From assembly GCA_947644185.1 (NCBI GenBank), contig CANRZC010000179.1, positions 1 through 5,502 on the forward strand: DNA of 5,502 nt, given 5' to 3'. The stretch is from an uncultured Acetatifactor sp. GTDB lineage: Bacteria; Bacillota; Clostridia; Lachnospirales; Lachnospiraceae. Numbering within the stretch: position 1 is the first letter of the stretch; each line of letters opens with the position of its first letter. Positions 1 through 5,502 of the stretch are shown here, piece after piece. The notes beneath the pieces are model-generated. The model was given only the letters and a program-made list of their open reading frames with translations, made no database searches and had not been told where the DNA came from. Position numbers and translations under genes: made by a program.

Positions 1-52
1 CCCTATTCTGATATTCGGGATTGACACACAATCTATGTATGATACGGTATTC
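1..52 (-). pseudogene. GNAT acetyltransferase fragment (acetyl-CoA-binding motif), out of frame with Uma2
   Basis: Read from base 52 towards base 2, the minus strand encodes EYRIIHRLCVNPEYQNR. This matches the conserved motif A of GNAT N-acetyltransferases: a beta strand ending in a V-x-P turn, then a Q/R-x-x-G/A loop that binds acetyl-CoA pyrophosphate (HRLCV-P-YQ-(K/R)G). A full GNAT carries about 70-90 residues before this point. None of them is present: upstream in this frame are only about a dozen unrelated residues (shadow of the Uma2 frame) and then a TAA stop at 91-89. The fragment is thus the 3' remainder of an acetyltransferase gene whose 5' half has been replaced by Uma2 coding sequence in another frame. 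How far it continues cannot be seen. Translation would need a frameshift or an internal start. Confidence 0.7.
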
Positions 53-468
53 ACAATCCAGTATTCCCTGACACCTGCTGTCCGATATTTAAAAAGCTTT
101 ATGCCGTAGTCCATTTGACTGGTAGATGGGGATATTATCTCTATGATCCAGTCAGGGGCGCCGCTGCAGCCTTTTTCGTTTATCTTATCCCTGTCACATA
201 TGACCGAAATATCTGGTTCCACATAGTTCCTGTCATCCTGATTTAAAAATACTGCAAATGGGGCAGGAAACACTTTACAGTTTCCACCCTTAGATTTGAT
301 ATATTGATAAATCGTGCCCTGCAATTCACTCAGTATTCTCTGATGTACCATATTCGGCGGTGCCATCATGTACATTCTACCGTCAATGAGTTCTGCGCGT
401 TCCCCCTCAGGCAGGGCATAGATATCTTCCAGCGTATAGCTGTTCTCCTCCAATAATGCCAAATCCAT
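1..468 (-). CDS. Uma2-family (DUF820) nuclease-fold protein, 5' portion, C-terminus disrupted
   Basis: The ATG at 468-466 opens a frame of 156 codons that runs off the left edge. The protein resembles the Uma2/DUF820 family, whose members have a PD-(D/E)XK restriction-endonuclease-like fold and are mostly uncharacterised. Visible family marks are AELIDGRMYMM (residues 25-35), VEPDIS with the likely metal-binding Asp86, DWIIEIISPST with Glu110, KLFKY with Lys124 and Lys127, and REYWIVN (134-140). Family members usually add about 40 residues after REYWIVD. Here residues 141-156 (TVSYIDCVSIPNIRIG) do not resemble the expected DP...VxVY continuation, while the +1 frame becomes a GNAT motif. I therefore think the genuine Uma2 sequence ends near base 50 and the gene is truncated. 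The active-site residues are retained, so some fold may survive, but function is doubtful. It lies 26 bases after the membrane-protein gene and probably shares its transcript. The family call is firm; the truncation is inferred. Confidence 0.85.
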   Translation of the reverse strand, partial: MDLALLEENSYTLEDIYALPEGERAELIDGRMYMMAPPNMVHQRILSELQGTIYQYIKSKGGNCKVFPAPFAVFLNQDDRNYVEPDISVICDRDKINEKGCSGAPDWIIEIISPSTSQMDYGIKLFKYRTAGVREYWIVNTVSYIDCVSIPNIRIG

Positions 469-475
469 TTTGTCG

Positions 476-484
476 ACCTCCTTT
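476..484 (-). promoter_or_regulatory. Ribosome binding site of the Uma2-like gene
   Basis: On the minus strand AAAGGAGGT lies 7 bases before the ATG at 468. It is a near-perfect Shine-Dalgarno and fixes this start. It sits in the 26-base gap after the TGA of the membrane-protein gene, so the Uma2-like gene is efficiently and independently initiated within the operon. Confidence 0.85.
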
Positions 485-494
485 AAACTCCTGC

Positions 495-2270
495 TCAATC
501 CTCTATTTCATAAACCCAGATCCCATAATAGCTATCCGGGGTCGCAAAAGGTGTCTCACACATAAGTCTAAGTCCCTGTGAGGGTGCATTTTGTATATAG
601 GCAGCCGAAAATACATAGTCACAGCCCATTCCCTTCAAGGCCTCTGTGTTTAATGTGTACTCCTGAAAGTAAAAGCCGCCCTTCTCAATGGTATAATATC
701 CCGGACATTCCGCGCTGAACAGATAGCAGCGATTCCCCCAATTGTCGTAATAATCCCTCAGCCAATCACTTTTTTCCAGTTCCGGTGCAATCACTTCCCG
801 AAAACGATGCTTGTAATCCAGTGAATAATTATTTGAGTATCCATCCAGGCAATAAAAACCATGGTATAAGGCCGCTGCCGGGTCAATGCCCAGACTTACC
901 ACTCTGTACTCTGCCTGGCTCTTTCCTGTCTGCTCTTCCAAGAAATCCTTCACCTGCTCCATCACACCGATGGCATAATATTCCCGAAAGCTCAAGAGCC
1001 CATAGTCAGGATTGCGCAGCTTCTGTATATTGGATTTTAAGTCTCCTGCCATAAATATTTTGACTCCAGTCACACCCACAGCAAAAAACAGGCATACCAA
1101 GCAGATGCCAGCCACCAGCCGAAGTCCGATTTCCTTGCCAGCTTTCCACAGCTTCCAAATGACCGCAATTCCGCAGGCAAATGCCAAATACCAAAGGCAG
1201 GGTGTCATCCACATAACCCTGTCCAGCTGAAAGGCGCCCAAAGCACCCAGTCTGGCCCGTATTCCTACCACAAACCATGTACTCCAAAGCGTTGCCACAA
1301 TGGTTAGCAGGACATTACATCCCAGGCAGACTCCCATCCGCCTCAGGTCTCCCCTGATCTCCTTACACTGCAGCTCTTCAACGTGACGTCTCTGCCAGAC
1401 AAGGAAAAAACCTAGACAGCAGACTACCGCCACAGGGACACAGATCGCCAGGAGCCCCTGATATCCCTGGTAATAATCTGCTCCCTCTAGGAGCTTGTGC
1501 AAAAAGCCACCCCAGAAAGGCTCTGCATGCAGGCTGCATTCCGCCTTATGGGAAATCTCTCCTCCTGCCAATATCTGAGTCAAAAGCCTGAAATTCTCCG
1601 CCACATAAATGCTCGTCAATAGTAGCCATGCTGCCCCGGGCCGCAAGAATTCTCCCCTTTCTGCCCTTTTTGTCCTACAGCGCCATACCTGATATCCCAG
1701 AAAGATGATGCCCATTCCAAGAAGTCCAAATCCCGCCAATACCAGTGAAGACATGAACGCAAACAGCGCCACATAACAATAGGACAGCACCACATGCTTA
1801 TTCCGCTGCAGCTGCAGAAAGCACCATATTAAAAGCGGAATTCCATACTGGGTCAGCCCATAGACAGGCATAAATGGAAGAAAGCTATATAATACACCCA
1901 CCATAGCTGCAATCCAGGAAATACCCCCGGCATCCCTGGCCAGCAGATACATGCCTACAAAGCCCACGATTTTTCCCATCAACTGTAAAATCAGCAGCGC
2001 AGTGGCATAGTACCCCCCCAAGAAAAGTATCACCCCAGCAGGAGCTGGCATCGTAAGGGCAGTCTTCCCCATCCCTCCCATAAATTCAGGGAGAATATCT
2101 CCTGAAAGGAAATGCCTTGCCTGCAAAATATACGCAATCATTTCTCCGTCAAGCTGGTCATGGTAGGTATATATGGCATCCTGCCCCAGTATCAGGTATG
2201 GTATCACAGAAAAAAGGACTGGCACAAGTCCTATCCAGAACCATATATGCCCCCGGCTTTCCTTTGTCAT
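495..2270 (-). CDS. Polytopic membrane protein, DUF6044 / YkoS-like
   Basis: Encodes 591 residues from the ATG at 2270, ending in TGA at 497-495. Residues 10-29 form a first membrane segment. They are followed by an acidic motif HDQLDGE (37-43), placed like the acidic residue of the first extracytoplasmic loop in GT-C-type glycosyltransferases. About ten further hydrophobic segments lie between roughly 78 and 404, and a soluble C-terminal domain from about 405 to 591 is probably outside the membrane. The stretch around 460-520 (YHGFYCLDGYSNNYSLDYKHRF, then a DNWGNRCYLFS motif) is what I recall as typical of the DUF6044 family, which includes Bacillus YkoS. No substrate or reaction is established; a role in cell-surface glycoconjugates is only a guess from the fold. 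YfhO-type proteins are the main alternative. A GTG at 2288 overlaps the smpB stop (GTGA) and would add six residues. I prefer the ATG because AAAGGG lies 9 bases before it. The gene probably shares the rnr-smpB transcript. Confidence 0.75.
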   Translation of the reverse strand: MTKESRGHIWFWIGLVPVLFSVIPYLILGQDAIYTYHDQLDGEMIAYILQARHFLSGDILPEFMGGMGKTALTMPAPAGVILFLGGYYATALLILQLMGKIVGFVGMYLLARDAGGISWIAAMVGVLYSFLPFMPVYGLTQYGIPLLIWCFLQLQRNKHVVLSYCYVALFAFMSSLVLAGFGLLGMGIIFLGYQVWRCRTKRAERGEFLRPGAAWLLLTSIYVAENFRLLTQILAGGEISHKAECSLHAEPFWGGFLHKLLEGADYYQGYQGLLAICVPVAVVCCLGFFLVWQRRHVEELQCKEIRGDLRRMGVCLGCNVLLTIVATLWSTWFVVGIRARLGALGAFQLDRVMWMTPCLWYLAFACGIAVIWKLWKAGKEIGLRLVAGICLVCLFFAVGVTGVKIFMAGDLKSNIQKLRNPDYGLLSFREYYAIGVMEQVKDFLEEQTGKSQAEYRVVSLGIDPAAALYHGFYCLDGYSNNYSLDYKHRFREVIAPELEKSDWLRDYYDNWGNRCYLFSAECPGYYTIEKGGFYFQEYTLNTEALKGMGCDYVFSAAYIQNAPSQGLRLMCETPFATPDSYYGIWVYEIED

Positions 2271-2279
2271 AGCTCTTTG

Positions 2280-2285
2280 CCCTTT
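2280..2285 (-). promoter_or_regulatory. Ribosome binding site deciding the DUF6044-like gene start
   Basis: AAAGGG on the minus strand starts inside the smpB stop codon and ends 9 bases before the ATG at 2270. It favours this ATG over the GTG at 2288, which has only a short AGGA four bases upstream. Placing the site on the preceding stop codon suggests translational coupling to smpB. Confidence 0.5.
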
Positions 2286-2755
2286 CACAGATTCCTAGTC
2301 TTAAACTCCCTCTCCATCTCCCGGCGCTGGTCCTTTTTGGCAATGGATTCCCGCTTGTCATAGAGCTTTTTGCCTCGGGCCAGGCCTATCTGGGTCTTGA
2401 CCTTTCCGTTTTTAAAATAGACCTGAAGGGGCACCAGGGTATAGCCCTTCTCCGCCACCCTTCCTGCCAGCTTATTGATCTCCGCTTTGTGCAGCAGGAG
2501 CTTTTTTACCCGCAGAGGATCCTTGTTGAAAATATTCCCCTTTTCGTAAGGGCTCACATGCATGCCATAGACGAACACTTCTCCGTTCTCGATCCGAATA
2601 AAGGATTCCTTGATACTGCATTTGCCCATGCGCATGGATTTTACCTCTGTGCCATGGAGCGCTATGCCAGCCTCGTAGGTCTCATCGATAAAATATTCGT
2701 GGTATGCCTTTTTATTGTTGGCGATGAGCTTTTGCGCATCCTTTTCCTTTGCCAT
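2285..2755 (-). CDS. smpB: SsrA-binding protein SmpB
   Basis: Encodes 156 residues, the usual length of SmpB, which binds tmRNA, delivers it to stalled ribosomes and allows trans-translation. Seen in the sequence: the N-terminal IANNKKAYHEYFI (11-23), the hallmark HGTEVKSMR (34-42), VYGMHVSPYEKGN (62-74) of the beta-barrel core, and the basic C-terminal tail beginning GKKLYDKRE (128-136). In studied homologues this tail is disordered in solution and occupies the empty mRNA channel of the ribosome. The ATG at 2755 is chosen because AAGGGGG (2769-2763) precedes it by 7 bases and the protein then begins in the family-typical way (MAKEKDAQ). A GTG at 2785 in the same frame would add ten atypical residues. 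It follows rnr by 41 bases, the common Firmicute arrangement, which fits RNase R destroying the mRNAs released by tmRNA-SmpB. No ssrA gene follows here. Confidence 0.97.
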   Translation of the reverse strand: MAKEKDAQKLIANNKKAYHEYFIDETYEAGIALHGTEVKSMRMGKCSIKESFIRIENGEVFVYGMHVSPYEKGNIFNKDPLRVKKLLLHKAEINKLAGRVAEKGYTLVPLQVYFKNGKVKTQIGLARGKKLYDKRESIAKKDQRREMEREFKTRNL

Positions 2756-2762
2756 CCCTACA

Positions 2763-2769
2763 CCCCCTT
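2763..2769 (-). promoter_or_regulatory. Ribosome binding site of smpB
   Basis: AAGGGGG on the minus strand, 7 bases before the ATG at 2755, in the 41-base gap after the rnr stop. It decides the start against the in-frame GTG at 2785. Confidence 0.7.
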
Positions 2770-2796
2770 GTGCCCTTCGGCGCACATACTTGTGAC

Positions 2797-4968
2797 TTAT
2801 ACAATACTAAAATCAATGGTTCGATTGAACCGATCGCAGTTTTCTACCCGTATCTTCACAGGCATGCCCAGCTTGTAGCTTATGCCTGTGGCATCCCCTA
2901 CCATCTCGTATCTACTCTCATCATAGCGGAAATAGTCCCCAGGTAGTTTGGACACATGTACCATTCCCTCCACTGTATTGGGCAGCTCCACATAGATGCC
3001 CCAGCTGGTAACGCCAGAAATGACACCCTCATAAACTTCCCCAATCCGTTCCTCCATATACTCCACCTTTTTCAGCTTGTCCGTCTCCCGCTCAGCCTCC
3101 TCCGCCCGGCGCTCTGTCTCAGAGGAATGCTTCGCCACCTCAGGTAGAATCTCCTGATAATGGGCAATCCTCTCCTCCTTCAATCGTCCTCGCAGCTGTT
3201 CCTTGATGATTCGGTGAATCTGGAGATCCGGATATCTGCGGATAGGAGATGTGAAATGGCAATAGTAGGTACAGGCTAGCCCAAAGTGTCCTGTACATTC
3301 CGTACTGTACTTTGCCTGCTTCATACTGCGAAGCGCCAGACGGCTGATCATGGTTTCCTCCGGGGTCCCTGCAATTTTAGCCAGGAGCTTTTGAATCTCC
3401 TTTGGGTGGACCTCCTCTCCAGAGGTCTTCTGTCCAGCCCTTCCTACTGCTTTCATATAAAGCCCAAAATTGTGGATAAATGCCGTCAGCTTCTGGATGC
3501 GCTCTCCATCCGGCACATCGTGGACCCGATACACAAAAGGCATCTCCATCCAGTAGAAGTGCTGCGCCACTGTCTCGTTTGCAGCCAGCATAAAGTCCTC
3601 AATGATATCCGTAGCTACATTTCGCTCATAGGGCTTAATATCTGTGGGATGTCCCTTTTTGTCTAGTAGGATCTTGCTCTCTGGAAAGTCAAAATCGATG
3701 GAGCCCCTGGCCTGACGTTTCCTTCGCAAAATCTCTGCCAGCTTCTCCATCTCCTGAAACATGGGAAGCAGCTCTTTGTACTGCAGATAATCTTCTTCCC
3801 GTTCCACCAGACTGGCATCCTCCAGCAGTTCCTTTACCACAGTATAGGACATGCGCTTATTTACCTGAATCACAGACTCGCATATCTCATAATCCGAAAT
3901 TTCTCCGTCCGGCTCCACTGTCATCAGGCAGCTTAAGGCAAGCCTGTCTGCCCCTGCGTTCAGTGAGCAGATTCCATTGGACAGTGCGTGAGGCAGCATG
4001 GGAATGACTCTGTCCACCAGATACACACTGGTTCCCCGCTTCAGCGCTTCCCTGTCCAGCGCGGAATTCTCCTGTACATAATTGGTCACATCCGCAATGT
4101 GAACCCCCAGATGATATCTTTCACCGTCAAAGCTGACGCTGACCGCATCGTCCAGGTCCTTGGCATCCTCGCCGTCTATGGTAACCATCACCACATCCCG
4201 CAGATCCCTGCGGCCTGCTGCGTCCGCCTGGGATACCTCCTGGGACACTCGCTCCACCTGATTCATGATCTTGGCGGAAAATTCCACTGGGATCTCATAG
4301 TTTCGGACAATGGACATAATATCCACGCCCGGGTCATTGATATGACCCAGGATCTCCACAATTTTTCCCTCGGGACTCTTTCTGTCATTTCCATAAACTG
4401 TAATCTCTACTACTACCTTGTGGCCATTCATGGCCCCTTTGGCATACATTTTGGGAATAAAGATATCCTGAGGCAATTTGTGATTGTCTGGAACCACAAA
4501 ACCATAATTTTCCGTGGCCCGATCGTAAGTCCCTACTAACTGTGTAATGCCCCTGGCCACAATGCGCACCACCTGGGCCTCCTGCCTTTTGCCCTCGGTT
4601 TCCGGCAGCAGTGCTACCTCCACAGTGTCTTTGTGGAAGGCGCCGCCTGTCTTGCCCTCTGGAATATAGAGATCCTCCACTCTGCCTTCTATCTCCACAA
4701 AGCCATAGCCCTTTGGATGGCTGATAAAGGTCCCTGTGAGAGCGCGGCCCTTTCCCTTCACATACTTTGCTCTGGGGGTCAGCGACAGCTTGCCCTCCTC
4801 CAGAAGCTCCTTTAAAATTGCCCTAAACTCCTCCCTGTCCTCTTTTGCCACCTGCATGAATGCAGCCAGCTCCTTCTCCTTCATAGGTACATAGATGGAA
4901 TCCTCCACCAGCTCACAGATAATTTTCTTCCTGGCCTCCCAGGATGCATTTTGTCTTTTATCACTCAT
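2797..4968 (-). CDS. rnr: Ribonuclease R (RNB-family 3'-5' exoribonuclease)
   Basis: Encodes 723 residues. RNase R is a hydrolytic, processive 3'-5' exoribonuclease that degrades structured RNA in the cytoplasm and takes part in rRNA, mRNA and tmRNA-linked quality control. Domains in order: an N-terminal helix-turn-helix region (about 8-70), two cold-shock OB folds (about 75-135, with GTFISHPKGYGFVE, and about 143-210, with YGFVVPDN), the RNB catalytic domain (about 255-590) and a C-terminal S1 domain (641-723, GEVYEGVISGVTSWGIYVEL). The catalytic aspartates appear in IDGEDAKDLDDAV as Asp265, Asp271, Asp273 and Asp274, with the same spacing as the metal-binding aspartates of E. coli RNase II and R. 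TSPIRRYPDL (573-582) is the conserved RNA-binding motif near the active site. The protein stops right after S1 and lacks the lysine-rich tail of the E. coli enzyme (813 residues). The ATG at 4968 has GGGG 6 bases upstream, a modest ribosome site. An intrinsic terminator separates it from secG; smpB follows. Confidence 0.97.
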   Translation of the reverse strand: MSDKRQNASWEARKKIICELVEDSIYVPMKEKELAAFMQVAKEDREEFRAILKELLEEGKLSLTPRAKYVKGKGRALTGTFISHPKGYGFVEIEGRVEDLYIPEGKTGGAFHKDTVEVALLPETEGKRQEAQVVRIVARGITQLVGTYDRATENYGFVVPDNHKLPQDIFIPKMYAKGAMNGHKVVVEITVYGNDRKSPEGKIVEILGHINDPGVDIMSIVRNYEIPVEFSAKIMNQVERVSQEVSQADAAGRRDLRDVVMVTIDGEDAKDLDDAVSVSFDGERYHLGVHIADVTNYVQENSALDREALKRGTSVYLVDRVIPMLPHALSNGICSLNAGADRLALSCLMTVEPDGEISDYEICESVIQVNKRMSYTVVKELLEDASLVEREEDYLQYKELLPMFQEMEKLAEILRRKRQARGSIDFDFPESKILLDKKGHPTDIKPYERNVATDIIEDFMLAANETVAQHFYWMEMPFVYRVHDVPDGERIQKLTAFIHNFGLYMKAVGRAGQKTSGEEVHPKEIQKLLAKIAGTPEETMISRLALRSMKQAKYSTECTGHFGLACTYYCHFTSPIRRYPDLQIHRIIKEQLRGRLKEERIAHYQEILPEVAKHSSETERRAEEAERETDKLKKVEYMEERIGEVYEGVISGVTSWGIYVELPNTVEGMVHVSKLPGDYFRYDESRYEMVGDATGISYKLGMPVKIRVENCDRFNRTIDFSIV

Positions 4969-5012
4969 ACTTTACCCCATCGTTTTGAATCCACCTTATT
5001 CACATGCCTGCG

Positions 5013-5052
5013 CAAAAAGAAAACACCCTTGCAATCTCCGCAAGAGTGTCTC
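5013..5052 (-). terminator. Rho-independent terminator after secG, upstream of rnr
   Basis: On the minus strand ACACTCTTGC (5049-5040) pairs with GCAAGGGTGT (5032-5023) around a seven-base loop (GGAGATT). It forms ten pairs including one G-U, and the stem can be extended by a few A-U/G-U pairs. It is followed directly by TTTTCTTTTT (about 5023-5014). It begins about 11 bases after the secG stop. The form is that of a classical intrinsic terminator for minus-strand transcription. It would make secG largely monocistronic, or act as a partial terminator that lets some polymerase read into rnr. I see no strong promoter between it and the rnr start. Confidence 0.85.
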
Positions 5053-5063
5053 ATTTTCGTATC

Positions 5064-5303
5064 TCAAAATACATTCAGATTCAGTATCACTGCAAGAATC
5101 ATGAACAATGCAGCCAATATCTTTGTAAGCTTTACCAATAGTCCCTCCATAGAGCGTCCCTTATTCTTGCCCCAATAGGTCTCGGCTGCTCCGCTGATAG
5201 CTCCAAGTCCTGCTGACTTGCCTTCCTGCATCAATACCAACACAACAAGCGCTATGCATATGAAAATAAAAAGAACGGTCAAAATAATCTTCAAAACTCC
5301 CAA
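5064..5303 (-). CDS. secG: Preprotein translocase subunit SecG
   Basis: Encodes 79 residues, typical of SecG, the small non-essential subunit of the SecYEG channel that assists SecA-driven protein export. It shows the family plan: a first membrane helix (about 4-25), a loop starting LMQEGKSAGLGAISG (24-38) that continues AAETYWGKNKGR, and a second membrane helix (about 57-76) before a short end. The start is taken as TTG at 5303, because AGGAGG (5319-5314) lies 10 bases upstream and the product then begins MGVLKIIL, as most homologues do. No ATG is available nearby, and in-frame starts further up (for example TTG at 5381) would add non-family residues across the leader and the Shine-Dalgarno. 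A promoter and a structured leader precede it, and a terminator follows, so it appears to be its own transcription unit or the head of a partly attenuated secG-rnr-smpB operon. Confidence 0.93.
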   Translation of the reverse strand: MGVLKIILTVLFIFICIALVVLVLMQEGKSAGLGAISGAAETYWGKNKGRSMEGLLVKLTKILAALFMILAVILNLNVF

Positions 5304-5313
5304 CTGTCCCACA

Positions 5314-5319
5314 CCTCCT
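5314..5319 (-). promoter_or_regulatory. Ribosome binding site fixing the TTG start of secG
   Basis: A perfect AGGAGG on the minus strand lies 10 bases before the TTG at 5303. The spacing is slightly long, but no other in-frame start codon lies at a workable distance; the GTG just after it is only about one base away. Confidence 0.8.
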
Positions 5320-5321
5320 AC

Positions 5322-5366
5322 AGTTTTCCCAGCCCTCACCACAGGCTCTTTTCTCCTCGGAAAACC
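5322..5366 (-). promoter_or_regulatory. Predicted stem-loop in the secG 5' leader
   Basis: On the minus strand GGTTTTCC (5366-5359) can pair with GGAAAACT (5329-5322), eight pairs with one G-U. Inside it AGCC (5347-5344) can pair with GGCT (5334-5331) around a nine-base loop. The outer stem ends three bases before AGGAGG. It could modulate access of ribosomes to secG, or be incidental structure. It matches no riboswitch or leader class that I recognise and has no U-tract, so it is not a terminator. Confidence 0.35.
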
Positions 5367-5390
5367 AGATCTTACGTCCAAACTTTATTT

Positions 5391-5419
5391 ATCTTAACAC
5401 AGCCCTGGCAAAAAAGCAA
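5391..5419 (-). promoter_or_regulatory. Probable sigma-A-type promoter of secG
   Basis: On the minus strand TTGCTT (5419-5414) as -35 and TAAGAT (5396-5391) as -10 are separated by exactly 17 bases. The -10 is preceded by TGT, giving an extended -10. The -35 matches only the TTG half of the consensus. Transcription would start around 5384, giving a leader of about 80 bases before the secG TTG. Confidence 0.6.
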
Positions 5420-5429
5420 CTACTTTTTG
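5409..5429. repeat. A/T-rich inverted repeat overlapping the secG -35 box
   Basis: CTTTTTG (5423-5429) and CAAAAAAG (5409-5416) form a short inverted repeat around a six-base spacer, directly after the stop codon of the upstream gene and overlapping the -35 element of the proposed secG promoter. As RNA of the minus strand it is an AAAAAG/CUUUUU hairpin ending in a U-run, so it could be a weak terminator for the upstream gene. It could also be an operator, or simply the A/T-rich surroundings of a promoter. Confidence 0.3.
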
Positions 5430-5502
5430 TCACTTTATATAGACTACCTCATATTGCACGTCCTTATCGCGGTAAAGGGAGGTCAATGTGATATCAGCGT
5501 CA
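5430..5502 (-). CDS. C-terminal end of an unidentified protein (partial)
   Basis: From the right edge an open minus-strand frame reads DADITLTSLYRDKDVQYEVVYIK and stops at TGA (5432-5430). The alternation of polar and hydrophobic residues in the last ten positions suggests a final beta strand. Twenty-three residues are too few to assign a family and I do not recognise it. It is probably a real gene because it is co-directional with secG and ends just before the secG promoter. The frame could still be fortuitous. Confidence 0.45.
   Translation of the reverse strand, partial: DADITLTSLYRDKDVQYEVVYIK

Noticed and set aside
785..1287. Open frames on the plus strand and in an alternative minus-strand frame within the membrane-protein gene
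   Set aside because: They lie wholly inside a well-supported coding region, have no family motifs and no ribosome binding sites, and are shadows of the real frame.
2200..2300. ssrA (tmRNA) gene next to smpB
   Set aside because: The bases after smpB pass directly into the membrane-protein coding sequence, leaving no space for a tmRNA of over 300 bases. No tmRNA-like tag or tRNA-like ends were seen in the window.
2756..2785. Upstream GTG start for smpB at 2785
   Set aside because: It would add MRRRAQGGVG, which SmpB proteins lack, and the good Shine-Dalgarno lies inside that extension in front of the ATG at 2755.
2769..2785. Small hairpin between rnr and smpB (GTGC/GCAC with inner CC/GG) as a terminator
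   Set aside because: Only about six pairs with a bulge and a three-base loop, no U-tract, and it runs into the smpB ribosome binding site. At most it is minor structure in the mRNA.
3988..4539. A plus-strand open frame of 183 codons opposite rnr
   Set aside because: It is antisense to the RNase R catalytic and cold-shock domains. The product is rich in His and Ile with no recognisable domain, as expected for a reverse-complement shadow.
4969..5012. Promoter for rnr in the gap after the terminator
   Set aside because: GAATAAG is the only -10-like stretch on the minus strand and no -35 hexamer sits at a proper distance, so I do not annotate one.
1..5502. CRISPR array, insertion sequence ends, tRNA or rRNA genes
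   Set aside because: No regularly spaced repeats, transposase motifs, terminal inverted repeats or tRNA-like sequences were noticed on either strand. The window is almost wholly filled by the protein genes listed.

Overview
The window looks like chromosomal DNA of a Gram-positive Firmicute, most likely a Clostridia/Lachnospiraceae-type gut anaerobe. This rests on the secG-rnr-smpB gene order, strong AGGAGG-type ribosome binding sites, intermediate GC, and the character of the proteins. The taxon is an inference; no marker gene fixes it. Every supported gene lies on the minus strand, so transcription runs from high to low coordinates. The plus strand holds only shadow reading frames.

Layout in the direction of transcription. 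At the right edge (5502-5430) is the C-terminal end of an unidentified gene. A gap of about 125 bases follows (5429-5304) with a sigma-A-like promoter, a predicted leader hairpin and a strong Shine-Dalgarno for secG, which appears to start at TTG (5303). An intrinsic terminator (about 5052-5013) sits between secG and rnr. Then come rnr (RNase R, 4968-2797), smpB (2755-2285), a polytopic membrane protein of the DUF6044/YkoS type (2270-495) and a Uma2-type nuclease-fold gene (468 to the left edge). Spacing from rnr onward is 41, 14 and 26 bases with no terminator seen, which suggests co-transcription.

Function. SecG is a subunit of the SecYEG translocon. RNase R and SmpB form a quality-control pair: SmpB with tmRNA rescues stalled ribosomes, and RNase R degrades the defective message. 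The ssrA (tmRNA) gene, often near smpB, is not in this window. The two genes after smpB have no obvious link to trans-translation and look like accessory cargo behind the conserved block.

The most unusual point is at the left edge. The Uma2 reading frame follows its family as far as the REYWIVN motif and then loses all similarity. From that point the +1 frame encodes an unmistakable GNAT acetyltransferase acetyl-CoA-binding motif (IHRLCVNPEYQNR). Two unrelated gene fragments therefore appear to be joined out of frame near bases 46-52, by a deletion or recombination, or by an assembly misjoin. No convincing new multi-gene system was found in the rest of the window.
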